Positions 8,201 to 17,288 of a stretch of DNA of 64,000 nt are shown in pieces. The notes beneath the pieces were generated by a model. The model was not told where the DNA came from and searched no databases. It saw only the letters and a program-made list of their open reading frames with translations. Position 1 is the stretch's first letter. Each line of letters begins with the position of its first letter. Source of the DNA: SIG440 sp045586925 (GTDB lineage: Bacteria > Bacillota > Clostridia > Monoglobales > Monoglobaceae); the NCBI GenBank assembly GCA_045586925.1, contig JAZNBG010000002.1, positions 1 to 64,000 on the forward strand. The letters run 5' to 3'. A program made the position numbers and the translations under genes.

Positions 8201-8203
8201 TAA

Positions 8204-8689
8204 TCACTTTAACAATTGCCCGGGAAGCCTTTTAAGTATCGACATTAAAAGATATCCTAAAACTCCGCAGGAGATAATCTCGCCCAGACCGACAGTTATC
8301 ATAAAATACCATACCGAGCCGTCAAATTTGTATACATAAGCAAGAATAAACGGAATAATTAAGGTGTTTGATATTATGGGCGGAAGTGGAGCGAGCCATT
8401 TATGCTTTCTTAAAAGATAGGTAAATACCGCACCAATAAGGGTAGCAAGGCTGCCAAAGATTATATCGGGCACCATTGCACCGGTCAACAGATTAGCAAT
8501 CAGGCACCCAATTGTAAGACCGGGAATTGCAGATGACATATATGCCGGAAGAACAGTAAGTGCCTCAGAAAACCTCACCTGTATGGCATAGTTTGCGAGT
8601 CCAAACATATTTGCCATTAAGGTCAGCACCACATAGATTGCGGCGATTGTCGCACTTTGAACAACATAACGAACATTATTTTTTCTCAT
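8204..8689 (-). CDS. queT: QueT-type queuosine precursor transporter
   Basis: A 161-aa integral membrane protein of the QueT family (S component of an ECF-type transporter) with about five hydrophobic segments. Conserved features include QVRFSEALTVLP near residue 40 and the GEIISCGVLGY stretch near the end. It should import preQ1 or a related queuosine precursor. The ATG at 8689 follows AAGGAG with 9-nt spacing; an in-frame start 33 bp upstream would lie inside the structured leader. The upstream RNA (8699-8795) fits a preQ1 riboswitch. Confidence 0.88.
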   Translation of the reverse strand: MRKNNVRYVVQSATIAAIYVVLTLMANMFGLANYAIQVRFSEALTVLPAYMSSAIPGLTIGCLIANLLTGAMVPDIIFGSLATLIGAVFTYLLRKHKWLAPLPPIISNTLIIPFILAYVYKFDGSVWYFMITVGLGEIISCGVLGYLLMSILKRLPGQLLK

Positions 8690-8698
8690 ATTAAATTT

Positions 8699-8795
8699 CT
8701 CCTTAGTTTTGATTTTAGACATTTCAGTCTATGCGAGGATGGTTTCGAACTCGCATTGTCAAAGATGTACGGGCATCGTTGACGGTACATTTAAA
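8699..8795 (-). promoter_or_regulatory. Candidate preQ1 riboswitch (class III-like pseudoknot) upstream of queT
   Basis: On the minus-strand RNA, P1 is ATGTAC/GTACAT (8785-8790 with 8765-8770). Its loop contains GTCAA (8779-8783), which is complementary to TTGAC just downstream (8758-8762), giving an H-type pseudoknot. Next come a hairpin TGCGAG/CTCGCA (8750-8755 with 8732-8737) with conserved-looking loop AAACCATC, a small AGAC/GTCT hairpin, and the ribosome site AAGGAG (8699-8704). Position and the queT target fit a preQ1 sensor; class assignment is from memory of the family, not a covariance search. Confidence 0.6.
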
Positions 8796-8810
8796 AGGTA
8801 TTAAACCCTG

Positions 8811-9560
8811 TTATTTCTTACAGCTTTGCAGCATATAACATATTTTAAGCAAGAGTTTTGTCGGGACAAGCCTTTGAAAAAAAGCTCCTGCCTTTATGAG
8901 ACCACCGGGGAGGATAAGAAGTTTTTTCGTAAACATCTTTTTTAATGCATAATCTGCAACATATTTGCCTGTGTGCCCGCTTATCATAAAGCTGACCCCT
9001 GCACGATTGTTAAATTCTGTATCAACGGGTCCGGGGCACAGCACAGAGATATGCACGTTGCTCTTTTTGCGGCGTAGCTCTTCGTAGATAGCCGTGCTGA
9101 ACTTCAAAACATAACCCTTTGTGGCATAATATGTTGACATCAGCGGCCCTGACAGAAAACCTGCAATTGAGGCTACGTTCATAATATATCCCGAATTTCG
9201 TTTTTCAAAATCAGCAAGATAGAGTTTGGTAAGAATATGAACAGCCTTAATATTAAGGTCAATCATATTAAGCTCTGTTTCAAGAGCCACGTGCGAAGAT
9301 AAGCCGTATGCACCAAAGCCTGCATTATTTATAAGGATATCAATATTTTCGTTCTTTGTCATTTCATAAAGCTTGTGGCAGTTTTCAGGAGCGGATAGGT
9401 CAAGGCTGATTATTTGGGGTTTGCCGCCCAGTTCGCTTTTTATTTCTTCAAGCTTTTGTGTGCTTCTTGCAACCAAAATCAGGTCTGCACCACGGGCGTG
9501 CAGATTTCGTGCCATATCCCTTCCAATCCCGGTGCTTGCACCTGTAATTAACGCTTTCAT
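8811..9560 (-). CDS. SDR-family NAD(P)-dependent oxidoreductase
   Basis: A 249-aa classical short-chain dehydrogenase/reductase. The cofactor motif TGASTGIG is at residues 6-13, NNAG near 88, and the catalytic Ser (VASIAG) and YYATK follow, then the PGPVDTEF loop. Substrate cannot be read from sequence. The ATG at 9560 follows AAGGAG; the ATG that directly abuts the Shine-Dalgarno is too close. The C-terminal ~40 residues are hydrophobic/basic (LLKICYML), suggesting membrane association. It is monocistronic. Confidence 0.85.
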   Translation of the reverse strand: MKALITGASTGIGRDMARNLHARGADLILVARSTQKLEEIKSELGGKPQIISLDLSAPENCHKLYEMTKNENIDILINNAGFGAYGLSSHVALETELNMIDLNIKAVHILTKLYLADFEKRNSGYIMNVASIAGFLSGPLMSTYYATKGYVLKFSTAIYEELRRKKSNVHISVLCPGPVDTEFNNRAGVSFMISGHTGKYVADYALKKMFTKKLLILPGGLIKAGAFFQRLVPTKLLLKICYMLQSCKK

Positions 9561-9636
9561 TGGGTTCATCTCCTTGTTTGTATAAAAATTATAGCATATC
9601 ACAAAGACGGTGTCAAATTATTGTTAAATATTTTAG

Positions 9637-9665
9637 TTGCAAAGAAATCGAAAATATACTAAAAT
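9637..9665 (+). promoter_or_regulatory. Promoter of the phosphofructokinase gene
   Basis: TTGCAA (9637-9642), 17-bp spacer, TAAAAT (9660-9665), 32 bp before the start codon. Confidence 0.6.
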
Positions 9666-9696
9666 GAAGTTACCGAATTAAAAAGGAGTGTAAATT

Positions 9697-10926
9697 GTGA
9701 AAAATTTATTGGTTATACAATCTGGTGGTCCAACTGCGGTTATTAATTCGTCGCTTGCAGGCGTGATTAAGGGCGGCTTTGACAACAGCGATAAAATCGG
9801 TAAGGTATATGGCGGTCTTTATGGCATTGAAGGCGTGGGTGAAGAGAAAATTGTATCTCTTGAAAAATTTAAGGAAGCTGAGCTTTTAAACCTTCTTAAG
9901 CAGACTCCGTCTTCTTATCTTGGTTCTTGCAGGAAAAAACTGCCTTCACTTGAAGAAGACAAAGACTTTTATGAAAGAATTTTTGAGATATTCAAAAAGT
10001 ATGACATAGGATACTTTTTCTGTATCGGCGGCAACGATTCAATGGATACTGTTGACAAAATGAGTCGTTACGCTGCAGAGATTGGCTCGGACGTAAGGGT
10101 TATAGGCGTTCCAAAGACTATTGACAACGACCTTGCACTTACCGACCATACCCCAGGATATGGGTCTGCCGCAAAGTTTATTGCAAACTCCCTGCGTCAG
10201 CTTAAAAAAGATACCGAGGTTTACAGTATGCCATCGGTTGTTGTTTTAGAGGCTATGGGAAGGAACGCCGGCTGGCTTACTGCGGCAGCGGCACTTGCTA
10301 ATGATGAATTAACTCAGGCAGCAGACATTATTTGTTTACCCGAGGTTGCCTTTGACCTTGACAGTTTTCTTGCAAAGGTTGAAGCGGTTGGCAAGGGTCA
10401 GGGCACCGTTATGATTGCGGTATCTGAGGGTATTCGTGACAAGGACGGCAACTATGTAATGGAAAACGTTAATGCTTTAAGAAAAGAACACGACAGATTC
10501 GGTCATGCGGCACTTGGCGGCGTAGGACAGATGATAAAGGAAAGCATTGCCGCAGAGCTTGGTTTAAAGGTGCGTTCAATCGAACTCAGCACCCTGCAAA
10601 GATGCTGGTCAAGCGGTGCATCGCTTTGCGACGTAACCGAGGCGTTTGATGCAGGATATACCGGTGTGCGATTTGCTGTTGACGGCTTGACGGGCGTTGT
10701 GCCGGGATTTAAGAGAATTTCAGATACTCCTTATAAAATGGAAATAGTCCCCTACGACGTAAAACAGATTGCCAATGTCGAGAAAAAGATACCACAGACT
10801 ATGCTGTCAAGCGATGGTTTTGGTGTAACAGACGAATTTATAAAATATGCATTGCCTTTGATTGAGGGCGAACCGCAGATTAAGTATATAAACGGTCAAT
10901 TGCAGTTTGCACCAAAAGTTTGGTAA
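9697..10926 (+). CDS. pfp: 6-phosphofructokinase, probably PPi-dependent
   Basis: Phosphorylates fructose 6-phosphate to the 1,6-bisphosphate. The phosphoryl-donor loop reads GGNDS (111-115) and the catalytic loop PKTIDND (139-145). Lys in place of the Gly of ATP enzymes, with a non-Gly residue in the first loop, is the signature of pyrophosphate-dependent enzymes, which run glycolysis reversibly. The 409-aa length is also that of the PPi/long group. The start is GTG behind AAGGAG. The gene stands alone between its promoter and a strong terminator. Confidence 0.87.
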   Translation: MKNLLVIQSGGPTAVINSSLAGVIKGGFDNSDKIGKVYGGLYGIEGVGEEKIVSLEKFKEAELLNLLKQTPSSYLGSCRKKLPSLEEDKDFYERIFEIFKKYDIGYFFCIGGNDSMDTVDKMSRYAAEIGSDVRVIGVPKTIDNDLALTDHTPGYGSAAKFIANSLRQLKKDTEVYSMPSVVVLEAMGRNAGWLTAAAALANDELTQAADIICLPEVAFDLDSFLAKVEAVGKGQGTVMIAVSEGIRDKDGNYVMENVNALRKEHDRFGHAALGGVGQMIKESIAAELGLKVRSIELSTLQRCWSSGASLCDVTEAFDAGYTGVRFAVDGLTGVVPGFKRISDTPYKMEIVPYDVKQIANVEKKIPQTMLSSDGFGVTDEFIKYALPLIEGEPQIKYINGQLQFAPKVW

Positions 10927-10943
10927 TATATAATAATGAAAAA

Positions 10944-10999
10944 AGACTGCTTAACAAGCATTTTGACGAGTCAATGCGTGTTGAGCAGTTATTTTTTTG
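10944..10999 (+). terminator. Intrinsic terminator after pfp
   Basis: A long stem (ACTGCTTAACAAGCATT, 10946-10962, with its near-complement 10973-10989) followed by ATTTTTTT. Confidence 0.9.
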
Positions 11000-11027
11000 A
11001 TAGAGTAAACAAATTTTGTAAAAACTA

Positions 11028-11093
11028 TTGACAACAATGGGCGTTAATGGTATATTAAATAAAGAATTAGCACTCTAGTTGAATGAGTGCTAA
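11028..11093 (+). promoter_or_regulatory. SigA promoter and CIRCE operator of the hrcA operon
   Basis: TTGACA (11028-11033), 17-bp spacer, TATATT (11051-11056). A perfect CIRCE element follows: TTAGCACTC (11067-11075), 9-bp spacer, GAGTGCTAA (11085-11093). HrcA binds here to shut the operon off in the absence of heat stress. Confidence 0.97.
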
Positions 11094-11139
11094 CAAAACG
11101 GGTATAATACATTGTATAAAAGATTGCGAGGTGCGGCAT

Positions 11140-12222
11140 ATGGCTTTGGATGACAGAAAAAAACTTATCCTTCAGGCAATTGTTGAGGACTATATCAACA
11201 GCGCAGAACCTGTGGGGTCAAGAAGTATTTCAAAAAAGCCCGAACTTAATCTCAGTGCCGCAACTATCCGTAACGAAATGGGCGACCTTGAGGAAATGGG
11301 TCTTCTTGCTCAGCCTCACACGTCTGCAGGCAGAATTCCTACAACGGGAGGATACAGACTGTATGTTGACTCGCTGATGGAAAGATACGAGATGACGGCG
11401 TCAGAAATCGAAAAGATGCGGCAGGCAACCTCTATGAAAAAAAGAGAGCTTGAAAAAATAGTCCGTGACGTCGCAGCAGCATTTTCTGCAATTACAGGAC
11501 TTCCGGTAATCGGTATGCTTCCGGCGGCAGAGGCAGGCGTGGTTAAAAACATCAAGGTTGTAAAGGTTGACGATTTTACTGCGATGCTGATTGTATCAGA
11601 CAAATCGGGAATTATAAAAAATCGCCTGCTCAAGCTCAATCAGGACATATCCGAAGGTTTTGCCGACGAGCTTAGCAAAATTCTTAATCAAAACCTTTCG
11701 GGGCTGACAATTTCTGAGATAAACATTGCAAATATGATGGAAATTCGTTCGGCAATCGGTCACAACTTTGAGATACTTACATCAGTGATTGAACTTGTTC
11801 ACGAGGCTGTTTCAGAAATCGACAGCAAACAGATCTTTGTTGACGGGCTTTCAAATATACTTAATTTCCCCGAATACAGTAATGTTGATAAGGTAAAAGA
11901 GCTTTTTGACATTCTTGAGGATAAGGAAAACTTAAGCAAAATAATTATGACGGCAAATCCCACAAATACTACTAAAGTGCTTATAGGTGATGAAATACCA
12001 ATCCCTGAACTTAAATCCAATAGCGTGGTGATAGCGCCATACAGGGCATCTGATAAGCTGGTAGGGTTGCTTGGCGTTTTAGGCCCCGCCCGAATGGACT
12101 ATTCAAAGATTATATCGGGTCTTGAGTTTTTCACAGCACAGCTCAGCGGTGTACTAACCAAGGATTTTGGGACCAGACAAATACTAATTGGCGACGGTAT
12201 GGGAAAAGGAGATGAAGAATAA
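11140..12222 (+). CDS. hrcA: Heat-inducible transcription repressor HrcA
   Basis: A 360-aa CIRCE-binding repressor. The N-terminal winged helix (residues 1-75) contains AEPVGSRSISKK and SAATIRNEMGDLE, and the GAF-like and dimerisation regions follow. The ATG at 11140 lies behind GAGGTG; an in-frame ATG at 11083 is inside the CIRCE element and is rejected. It is the first gene of hrcA-grpE-dnaK-dnaJ-prmA and is autoregulated. Its stop codon overlaps the grpE start by one base (TAATG). Confidence 0.96.
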   Translation: MALDDRKKLILQAIVEDYINSAEPVGSRSISKKPELNLSAATIRNEMGDLEEMGLLAQPHTSAGRIPTTGGYRLYVDSLMERYEMTASEIEKMRQATSMKKRELEKIVRDVAAAFSAITGLPVIGMLPAAEAGVVKNIKVVKVDDFTAMLIVSDKSGIIKNRLLKLNQDISEGFADELSKILNQNLSGLTISEINIANMMEIRSAIGHNFEILTSVIELVHEAVSEIDSKQIFVDGLSNILNFPEYSNVDKVKELFDILEDKENLSKIIMTANPTNTTKVLIGDEIPIPELKSNSVVIAPYRASDKLVGLLGVLGPARMDYSKIISGLEFFTAQLSGVLTKDFGTRQILIGDGMGKGDEE

Positions 12223-12761
12223 TGGAAAACACAGAAGCAAAGGATAATCTTCAGGAAGAGACAGTGACTCCCGAAGAAGAAGCCAAAGAACCAACAGAAG
12301 AAACCGTGGAGAAATCTCCAGAAGAACTCTTAAAGGAAGAGGTCGAACAGCTTAAAGACAAAATGATGCGTCACGCAGCAGAGTTTGACAATTTTAAAAA
12401 GAGAACAGCCAAAGAACGTGAAGATTTGTATTCAATGGCAGTTTGCGACACGGTTGAAAAAATCCTTCCTGTAAAGGATAACCTTGAAAGAGCGGTTCTT
12501 GCGGCAGATGCCGAGGATGGCGGAGAAAGCTTAAAAGAAGGCGTTAAGATGATTTTAAAACAGATTGACGATGTTCTCTCAGCAATGGGCGTTGAAAAGA
12601 TAAAAACAGTAGGCGAAGAATTTAACCCTGAACTTCACAATGCGGTTATGCACGAAGAAAGTGAGGAGTTCGGTGAAAATACTGTGTCTGATGAACTTAT
12701 GAGTGGATATACCTGCAAGGGGAAGGTAGTACGCTTTGCGATGGTGAAAGTTGCAAACTGA
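12222..12761 (+). CDS. grpE: Nucleotide exchange factor GrpE
   Basis: A 179-aa cochaperone that releases ADP from DnaK. An acidic disordered N-terminus (about 1-45) leads into the long dimerisation helix (RHAAEFDNFKKRTAKER), then the beta domain ending in VRFAMVKVAN. It is translationally coupled to hrcA. A 277-bp gap with a foldback structure follows before dnaK. Confidence 0.95.
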   Translation: MENTEAKDNLQEETVTPEEEAKEPTEETVEKSPEELLKEEVEQLKDKMMRHAAEFDNFKKRTAKEREDLYSMAVCDTVEKILPVKDNLERAVLAADAEDGGESLKEGVKMILKQIDDVLSAMGVEKIKTVGEEFNPELHNAVMHEESEEFGENTVSDELMSGYTCKGKVVRFAMVKVAN

Positions 12762-12933
12762 TTGAGCATAAGGAAGTTGCCCCTCGTATGGTTCTAAAAG
12801 GCTGTTTCCCTGTAATCGTGTGTTAAAATGCTCGTGAATACACAAAGTATTCACTCCGCTTTTGCCTTCGCTTACAGAAAAACATCTCTTTTATAACTCG
12901 CAGACCCTGCTTTACAGGGCATACGATGCTCAA
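12762..12933. repeat. Foldback insert between grpE and dnaK
   Basis: TTGAGCAT (12762-12769) at the grpE stop pairs with ATGCTCAA (12926-12933), extended by CGTATG/CATACG. Inside are CCCTGTAA/TTACAGGG and the perfect hairpin GTGAATAC-N5-GTATTCAC. There is no coding region. It could be a small non-autonomous repeat, or an mRNA structure separating grpE from dnaK expression. Confidence 0.6.
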
Positions 12934-13038
12934 CTGCCTTAAGCTCTTGGAAATAAACAGATTTTATTTAGTTAGAAAGACAGGTTTAATATCTGTGACT
13001 AAAATATATTTATAACAGAAAAAGAAAGGTGATTTATT

Positions 13039-14886
13039 ATGGCAAAAATTATAGGTATTGACTTAGGTACAACAAATTCATGTGTTGCAGTTATGGAAGG
13101 CGGCGAGCCTACGGTTATCGCAAACCCCGAGGGTGCAAGAACAACTCCCTCTGTTGTAGCATTTACCAAAACAGGCGAAAGACTTGTTGGTCAGGTTGCA
13201 AAAAGACAGGCAATCACAAACCCCAACACAATCTCATCAATCAAGCGTGAGATGGGTACAGATTATAAGGTGGATATCGACGGCAAAAAGTACACTCCTC
13301 AGGAAGTTTCAGCTATGATTCTCCAAAAGCTGAAAGCCGATGCTGAAAGCTATCTTGGCGAAACAGTTACACAGGCAGTAATCACAGTTCCTGCATATTT
13401 CAGCGATGCACAGCGTCAGGCAACAAAGGATGCGGGTAAGATTGCAGGTCTTGAGGTTCTCAGAATTATCAACGAGCCAACCGCTGCAGCACTTGCTTAT
13501 GGTCTTGATAAGGACAACGACCAGAAGATTATGGTTTATGACCTTGGCGGCGGTACATTCGACGTATCAATTCTTGAAATCGGCGACGGCGTTTTTGAAG
13601 TTCTTGCAACAAGCGGTAACAACAAGCTTGGCGGCGACGACTTCGACCAGAAGATTATCGACTTTTTAGTTGATGAATTTAAAAAGGAAAATGGTATCGA
13701 CCTTGCAGCAGATAAAATGGCACTTCAAAGACTTAAAGAAGCTGCTGAAAAGGCAAAGATTGAGCTTTCAGGTGTAATGAGCTCAAACATCAACCTTCCT
13801 TTTATCACAGCAGATGCTACAGGTCCCAAGCATCTTGATATCACACTTACACGCCAGAAGTTCAACGAGCTTACAGCAGACCTCGTTGAAAAGACAATGG
13901 TTCCCACAAAGAACGCACTTTCAGATGCAGGCATCAACCCGTCAGAAATAGATAAGGTTCTTCTTGTTGGTGGTTCATCAAGAATTCCTGCAGTTCAGGA
14001 AGCGGTACAAAGACTTATCGGCAAAGAGCCTCACAAGGGCATCAACCCCGACGAATGTGTAGCACTTGGTGCTTGTATTCAGGCAGGTGTTCTTTCAGGC
14101 GATGTTGAAGACTTGGTACTCCTTGACGTAACACCTTTGTCACTTGGTATCGAAACAATGGGTGGCGTGTTCACCAAGATTATCGAAAGAAATACAACAA
14201 TCCCCACAAAGAAGAGCCAGATATTCTCAACTGCGGCAGACAGCCAGACAAGTGTTGAGGTTCACGTTCTTCAGGGCGAGCGTGAAATGGCTGCATACAA
14301 CAAAACTCTTGGACGTTTCAGCCTTAACAACATTCCTCCCGCACCACGTGGCGTTCCTCAGATTGAAGTTTCATTTGATATCGACGCAAACGGTATCGTA
14401 CACGTAACTGCAAAGGATATGGGCACAGGCAACAGCCAGGATATTACAATTACATCAAGCACAAATCTCTCTGACGAGGACATCGAAAAGGCAGTTAAAG
14501 AAGCAGAACAGTTTGCCGCAGAGGATAAAAAGAAGAAGGAAGCCGTTGACACAAGAAATGCGGCAGACAATATCGTATACCAGACCGAAAAGACACTTAC
14601 AGACCTTGGTGACAAGATTTCTGAAGACGAGAAGGCGGGTATTCAGGCAGAGGTTGACAAGCTGAAGGATATGCTGAAGACAGAAGAAATCGATGTCGAG
14701 GCAGTAAAAGCACAGACCGAGGCAGTATCAAAGAAATTCTATGACGTATCATCAAAGCTTTATGCAGATGCTGCTCAGGCACAACAGGCAGCTCAAGGTC
14801 AGGCAGACCCCAATGCAACAAATGCGGGCGGTGCAGCAGATGATAATGTTGTAGATGCAGATTATAAAGTAGTAGACGAAGACTAA
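13039..14886 (+). CDS. dnaK: Chaperone DnaK (Hsp70)
   Basis: A 615-aa Hsp70. The ATPase domain (about 1-360) begins IGIDLGTTNSCVAV; DLGGGTFDVS lies near 170 and VGGSSRIPAVQ near 315. The substrate-binding domain and lid follow, ending in a Gln/Ala-rich disordered tail (VVDADYKVVDED). The ATG lies behind AAAGGTGA. It works with GrpE and DnaJ encoded beside it. It lies between two foldback inserts, which could tune mRNA stability within the operon. Confidence 0.98.
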   Translation: MAKIIGIDLGTTNSCVAVMEGGEPTVIANPEGARTTPSVVAFTKTGERLVGQVAKRQAITNPNTISSIKREMGTDYKVDIDGKKYTPQEVSAMILQKLKADAESYLGETVTQAVITVPAYFSDAQRQATKDAGKIAGLEVLRIINEPTAAALAYGLDKDNDQKIMVYDLGGGTFDVSILEIGDGVFEVLATSGNNKLGGDDFDQKIIDFLVDEFKKENGIDLAADKMALQRLKEAAEKAKIELSGVMSSNINLPFITADATGPKHLDITLTRQKFNELTADLVEKTMVPTKNALSDAGINPSEIDKVLLVGGSSRIPAVQEAVQRLIGKEPHKGINPDECVALGACIQAGVLSGDVEDLVLLDVTPLSLGIETMGGVFTKIIERNTTIPTKKSQIFSTAADSQTSVEVHVLQGEREMAAYNKTLGRFSLNNIPPAPRGVPQIEVSFDIDANGIVHVTAKDMGTGNSQDITITSSTNLSDEDIEKAVKEAEQFAAEDKKKKEAVDTRNAADNIVYQTEKTLTDLGDKISEDEKAGIQAEVDKLKDMLKTEEIDVEAVKAQTEAVSKKFYDVSSKLYADAAQAQQAAQGQADPNATNAGGAADDNVVDADYKVVDED

Positions 14887-14889
14887 TTA

Positions 14890-15026
14890 AAAGAGTGTCG
14901 TAAAATGCACAGACCACACAAAGCATTTACGCTTTGTGTTATGGGCAAACCTCACCTCTCGGAGTACACAACAGTACGCCGTCGGGTTCGGTTTGTCCAT
15001 TCTGCACTATTTTACTCCTCTCTTTT
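14890..15026. repeat. Foldback insert between dnaK and dnaJ
   Basis: Imperfect long inverted arms (about 14890-14909 and 15003-15026) enclose a perfect hairpin ACACAAAGC-N6-GCTTTGTGT and a second arm pair GGGCAAACC/GGTTTGTCC. It is similar in design to, but not the same sequence as, the insert before dnaK. Confidence 0.55.
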
Positions 15027-15064
15027 GTAAAAGCAAAAATTGAAACAGACGGTTGGTGACAGAT

Positions 15065-16219
15065 TTGGCAGAAAAACGAGATTATTATGAGGTGCTGGGC
15101 GTTGATAAAAGCGCATCAGCCGATGAAATAAAAAAAGCATACCGACGCTTAGCAAAAAAATACCACCCCGACCTTAACCCCGGTGAAAAGGCTAAGGTTG
15201 CCGAGGAAAAGTTCAAGGAAGCCTCCGAGGCTTATGAAATTCTCAGCGATGCCGACAAAAAACAAAGGTACGACCAGTTTGGTCACGCCGGCGTTGACCC
15301 TCAGGCAGGGGCAGGCGGCTATGGCGGTTACGGAGATTTTGGCGGATTTGGTGGCTTTGAGGATATCTTCGGGTCTTTCTTTGGCGGTGGTTTTGGCGGC
15401 GGTCAGTCAAGACGTAATCCAAACGCTCCGCAAAAGGGCAGAGATTTGAGATATAACATTGATTTAACATTTGAGCAGGCTTGCTTTGGCTGCGAGATTG
15501 AGATGAATGTAAACCGTATGGAAAGGTGTGACACCTGCGGCGGTAGTGGTGCCGAGCCGGGAACATCCGCTGCAACCTGTAGTGTTTGTCACGGCACAGG
15601 TCAGGTCACAACTGTTCAGCGTACAGCCTTTGGCAGCTTTCAAAGTTCAAGACCCTGTTCGACCTGTGGCGGAACGGGCAAGGTTATCCCCAATCCCTGT
15701 AAGGACTGTCGTGGTGACGGCACAGTTCGCAAAAGCCGCAAGGTTAAGGTGAAAGTTCCTGCAGGTATTGATAACGAACAGATTATATCGGTAAGCGGTC
15801 AGGCAGATGCCGGCAAAAACGGCGGTCCCAACGGCGACCTTCTGGTTGTTACCCGTGTTAAAAAGCACAAAATATTTACCCGTCAGGGTTATGATATTCT
15901 TTGTGATTTCCCCATCACTTTTGTCGAGGCAACTTTGGGTGCCGAGGTAGAGGTTCCCACCATTGATGGCAAGGTGAAGTACAACATTCCCGAGGGCACG
16001 CAGACAGGCACAGTATTCCGTCTTAAGGGCAAGGGTGTGCCCAAGCTTCACGGCAACGGTGCCCGTGGCGACCAGTATGTGAAAATTAATATTGAAATTC
16101 CTAAGAATTTATCAGACAAACAAAAGGAAATTTTAATGCAGTTTGACGAGAATGTCGAGCCGGGAAAATATAAGGAAAGAAAGAGTTTTTTTGATAAGGT
16201 AAAGGACTTTTTGAAATAA
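15065..16219 (+). CDS. dnaJ: Chaperone DnaJ (Hsp40)
   Basis: A 384-aa type I J-protein. The J domain (1-70) has HPD in KKYHPDLN; the Gly/Phe-rich region spans about 75-115; four CxxCxGxG zinc repeats (CDTCGGSG, CSVCHGTG, CSTCGGTG, CKDCRGDG) come next, then the C-terminal substrate domains. I chose TTG at 15065 because GGTGA sits 5 nt upstream and the protein then begins MAEKRDYYEVLGV as in relatives; TTG 15053 and GTG 15056 have poorer ribosome sites. Confidence 0.95.
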   Translation: MAEKRDYYEVLGVDKSASADEIKKAYRRLAKKYHPDLNPGEKAKVAEEKFKEASEAYEILSDADKKQRYDQFGHAGVDPQAGAGGYGGYGDFGGFGGFEDIFGSFFGGGFGGGQSRRNPNAPQKGRDLRYNIDLTFEQACFGCEIEMNVNRMERCDTCGGSGAEPGTSAATCSVCHGTGQVTTVQRTAFGSFQSSRPCSTCGGTGKVIPNPCKDCRGDGTVRKSRKVKVKVPAGIDNEQIISVSGQADAGKNGGPNGDLLVVTRVKKHKIFTRQGYDILCDFPITFVEATLGAEVEVPTIDGKVKYNIPEGTQTGTVFRLKGKGVPKLHGNGARGDQYVKINIEIPKNLSDKQKEILMQFDENVEPGKYKERKSFFDKVKDFLK

Positions 16220-16223
16220 GACG

Positions 16224-16246
16224 GTGGGAGGATTATGTCCTCCCAC
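16224..16246 (+). other. Strong hairpin between dnaJ and prmA
   Basis: GTGGGAGGA/TCCTCCCAC, 9-bp perfect stem, loop TTATG, no T-run. It is more likely an mRNA processing or stabilising element than a terminator. Confidence 0.55.
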
Positions 16247-16267
16247 AGCGTTTATAAGGAGAAAATT

Positions 16268-17236
16268 ATGGATTGGATACAAATAAAAATCACAACCACC
16301 AACGAGGGTATTGACCCAATATGCGGCGTGCTTTATGATATGGGCATAACGGGCATCGAAATCAGCGATAAGGAAGATTTTAAGGAATTTCTCGAAAGCA
16401 ACCGCAAGTATTGGGATTATGTTGACGAGGAGCTTGAAAGATTAAAGGATGCCGACAGCTGTATAACAATATATTTTTCTAAGGACGAAGAAGGTCTTGC
16501 TCAGCTTGAACAAGTTAAGAATGCTATTTGCGAGCTTCGCAGAGCTGATACAGATGGGCTTTTTGGCAGCCTTGAAATCCTGACCGAGAATATGAAGGAC
16601 GAGGACTGGTCCGAAAACTGGAAACAGTATTTCAAACCCTTGGAAATCGGAAAACGAGTTCTTGTTGTGCCCGAATGGGAGACAGATGTTCCGCAAAATG
16701 ACAGAGTAAAGTTCCTGATTAATCCGGGAATGAGCTTTGGTACAGGCTCTCACGAAAGTACAAAAATGTGCATTGAAGAGATTGAAAAGTATGTAAAGCA
16801 AGGCGACAAGGTGCTTGACCTTGGCTGCGGCTCGGGAATACTTTCGGTAATTGCTTTGCTTCTTGGCGCAGGCGATGCAACGGCTGTTGATATCGACCCT
16901 ATGGCGGTGGAGGTTGCGTATTCCAATCTGGCACTCAACGGCTTGCCCCGTGAAATTTATCACGGTTATGACGGCGACATTACAACAGACAAGGCTCTTT
17001 GCGCAAAGCTTGCCGAAAATAAATACGAGATTGTTCTTGCAAACATTGTGGCAGACGTAATTATTGCCTTATCAGGATTTGTAAAGGATTTTATGAAGGA
17101 AGACGGCGTGTTTATCTGCTCGGGCATAATTATCGACCGAAAGGACGAGGTGATAGCGGCTCTTGAAAATGCAGGGCTCAAGGTGAAGGAAGTCCGTACT
17201 ATGGGCGAATGGGCAGCAGTGGTTTGCACGCTGTAG
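16268..17236 (+). CDS. prmA: Ribosomal protein L11 methyltransferase PrmA
   Basis: A 322-aa SAM-dependent enzyme that trimethylates ribosomal protein L11. Visible motifs are NPGMSFGTGSHES, the SAM-binding VLDLGCGSGILSV and LANIVADVI. The ATG at 16268 follows AAGGAG; an in-frame ATG at 16235 lies in the hairpin loop. It is the last gene of the hrcA operon, as in many clostridia. Confidence 0.94.
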   Translation: MDWIQIKITTTNEGIDPICGVLYDMGITGIEISDKEDFKEFLESNRKYWDYVDEELERLKDADSCITIYFSKDEEGLAQLEQVKNAICELRRADTDGLFGSLEILTENMKDEDWSENWKQYFKPLEIGKRVLVVPEWETDVPQNDRVKFLINPGMSFGTGSHESTKMCIEEIEKYVKQGDKVLDLGCGSGILSVIALLLGAGDATAVDIDPMAVEVAYSNLALNGLPREIYHGYDGDITTDKALCAKLAENKYEIVLANIVADVIIALSGFVKDFMKEDGVFICSGIIIDRKDEVIAALENAGLKVKEVRTMGEWAAVVCTL

Positions 17237-17260
17237 TATCACGATAATAAAGTTACAAAT

Positions 17261-17287
17261 AAAAGCTCCCTTTAATCGGGAGCTTTT
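17261..17287. terminator. Bidirectional terminator
   Basis: AAAAGCTCCC-N7-GGGAGCTTTT between convergent prmA and the dehydrogenase gene. A- and T-tracts are suited to both directions. Confidence 0.88.
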
Positions 17288-17288
17288 G

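Noticed and set aside
11083..11139. Upstream ATG start for hrcA
   Set aside because: It lies within the CIRCE operator and lacks a Shine-Dalgarno; ATG 11140 has both the spacing and the family-typical N-terminus.
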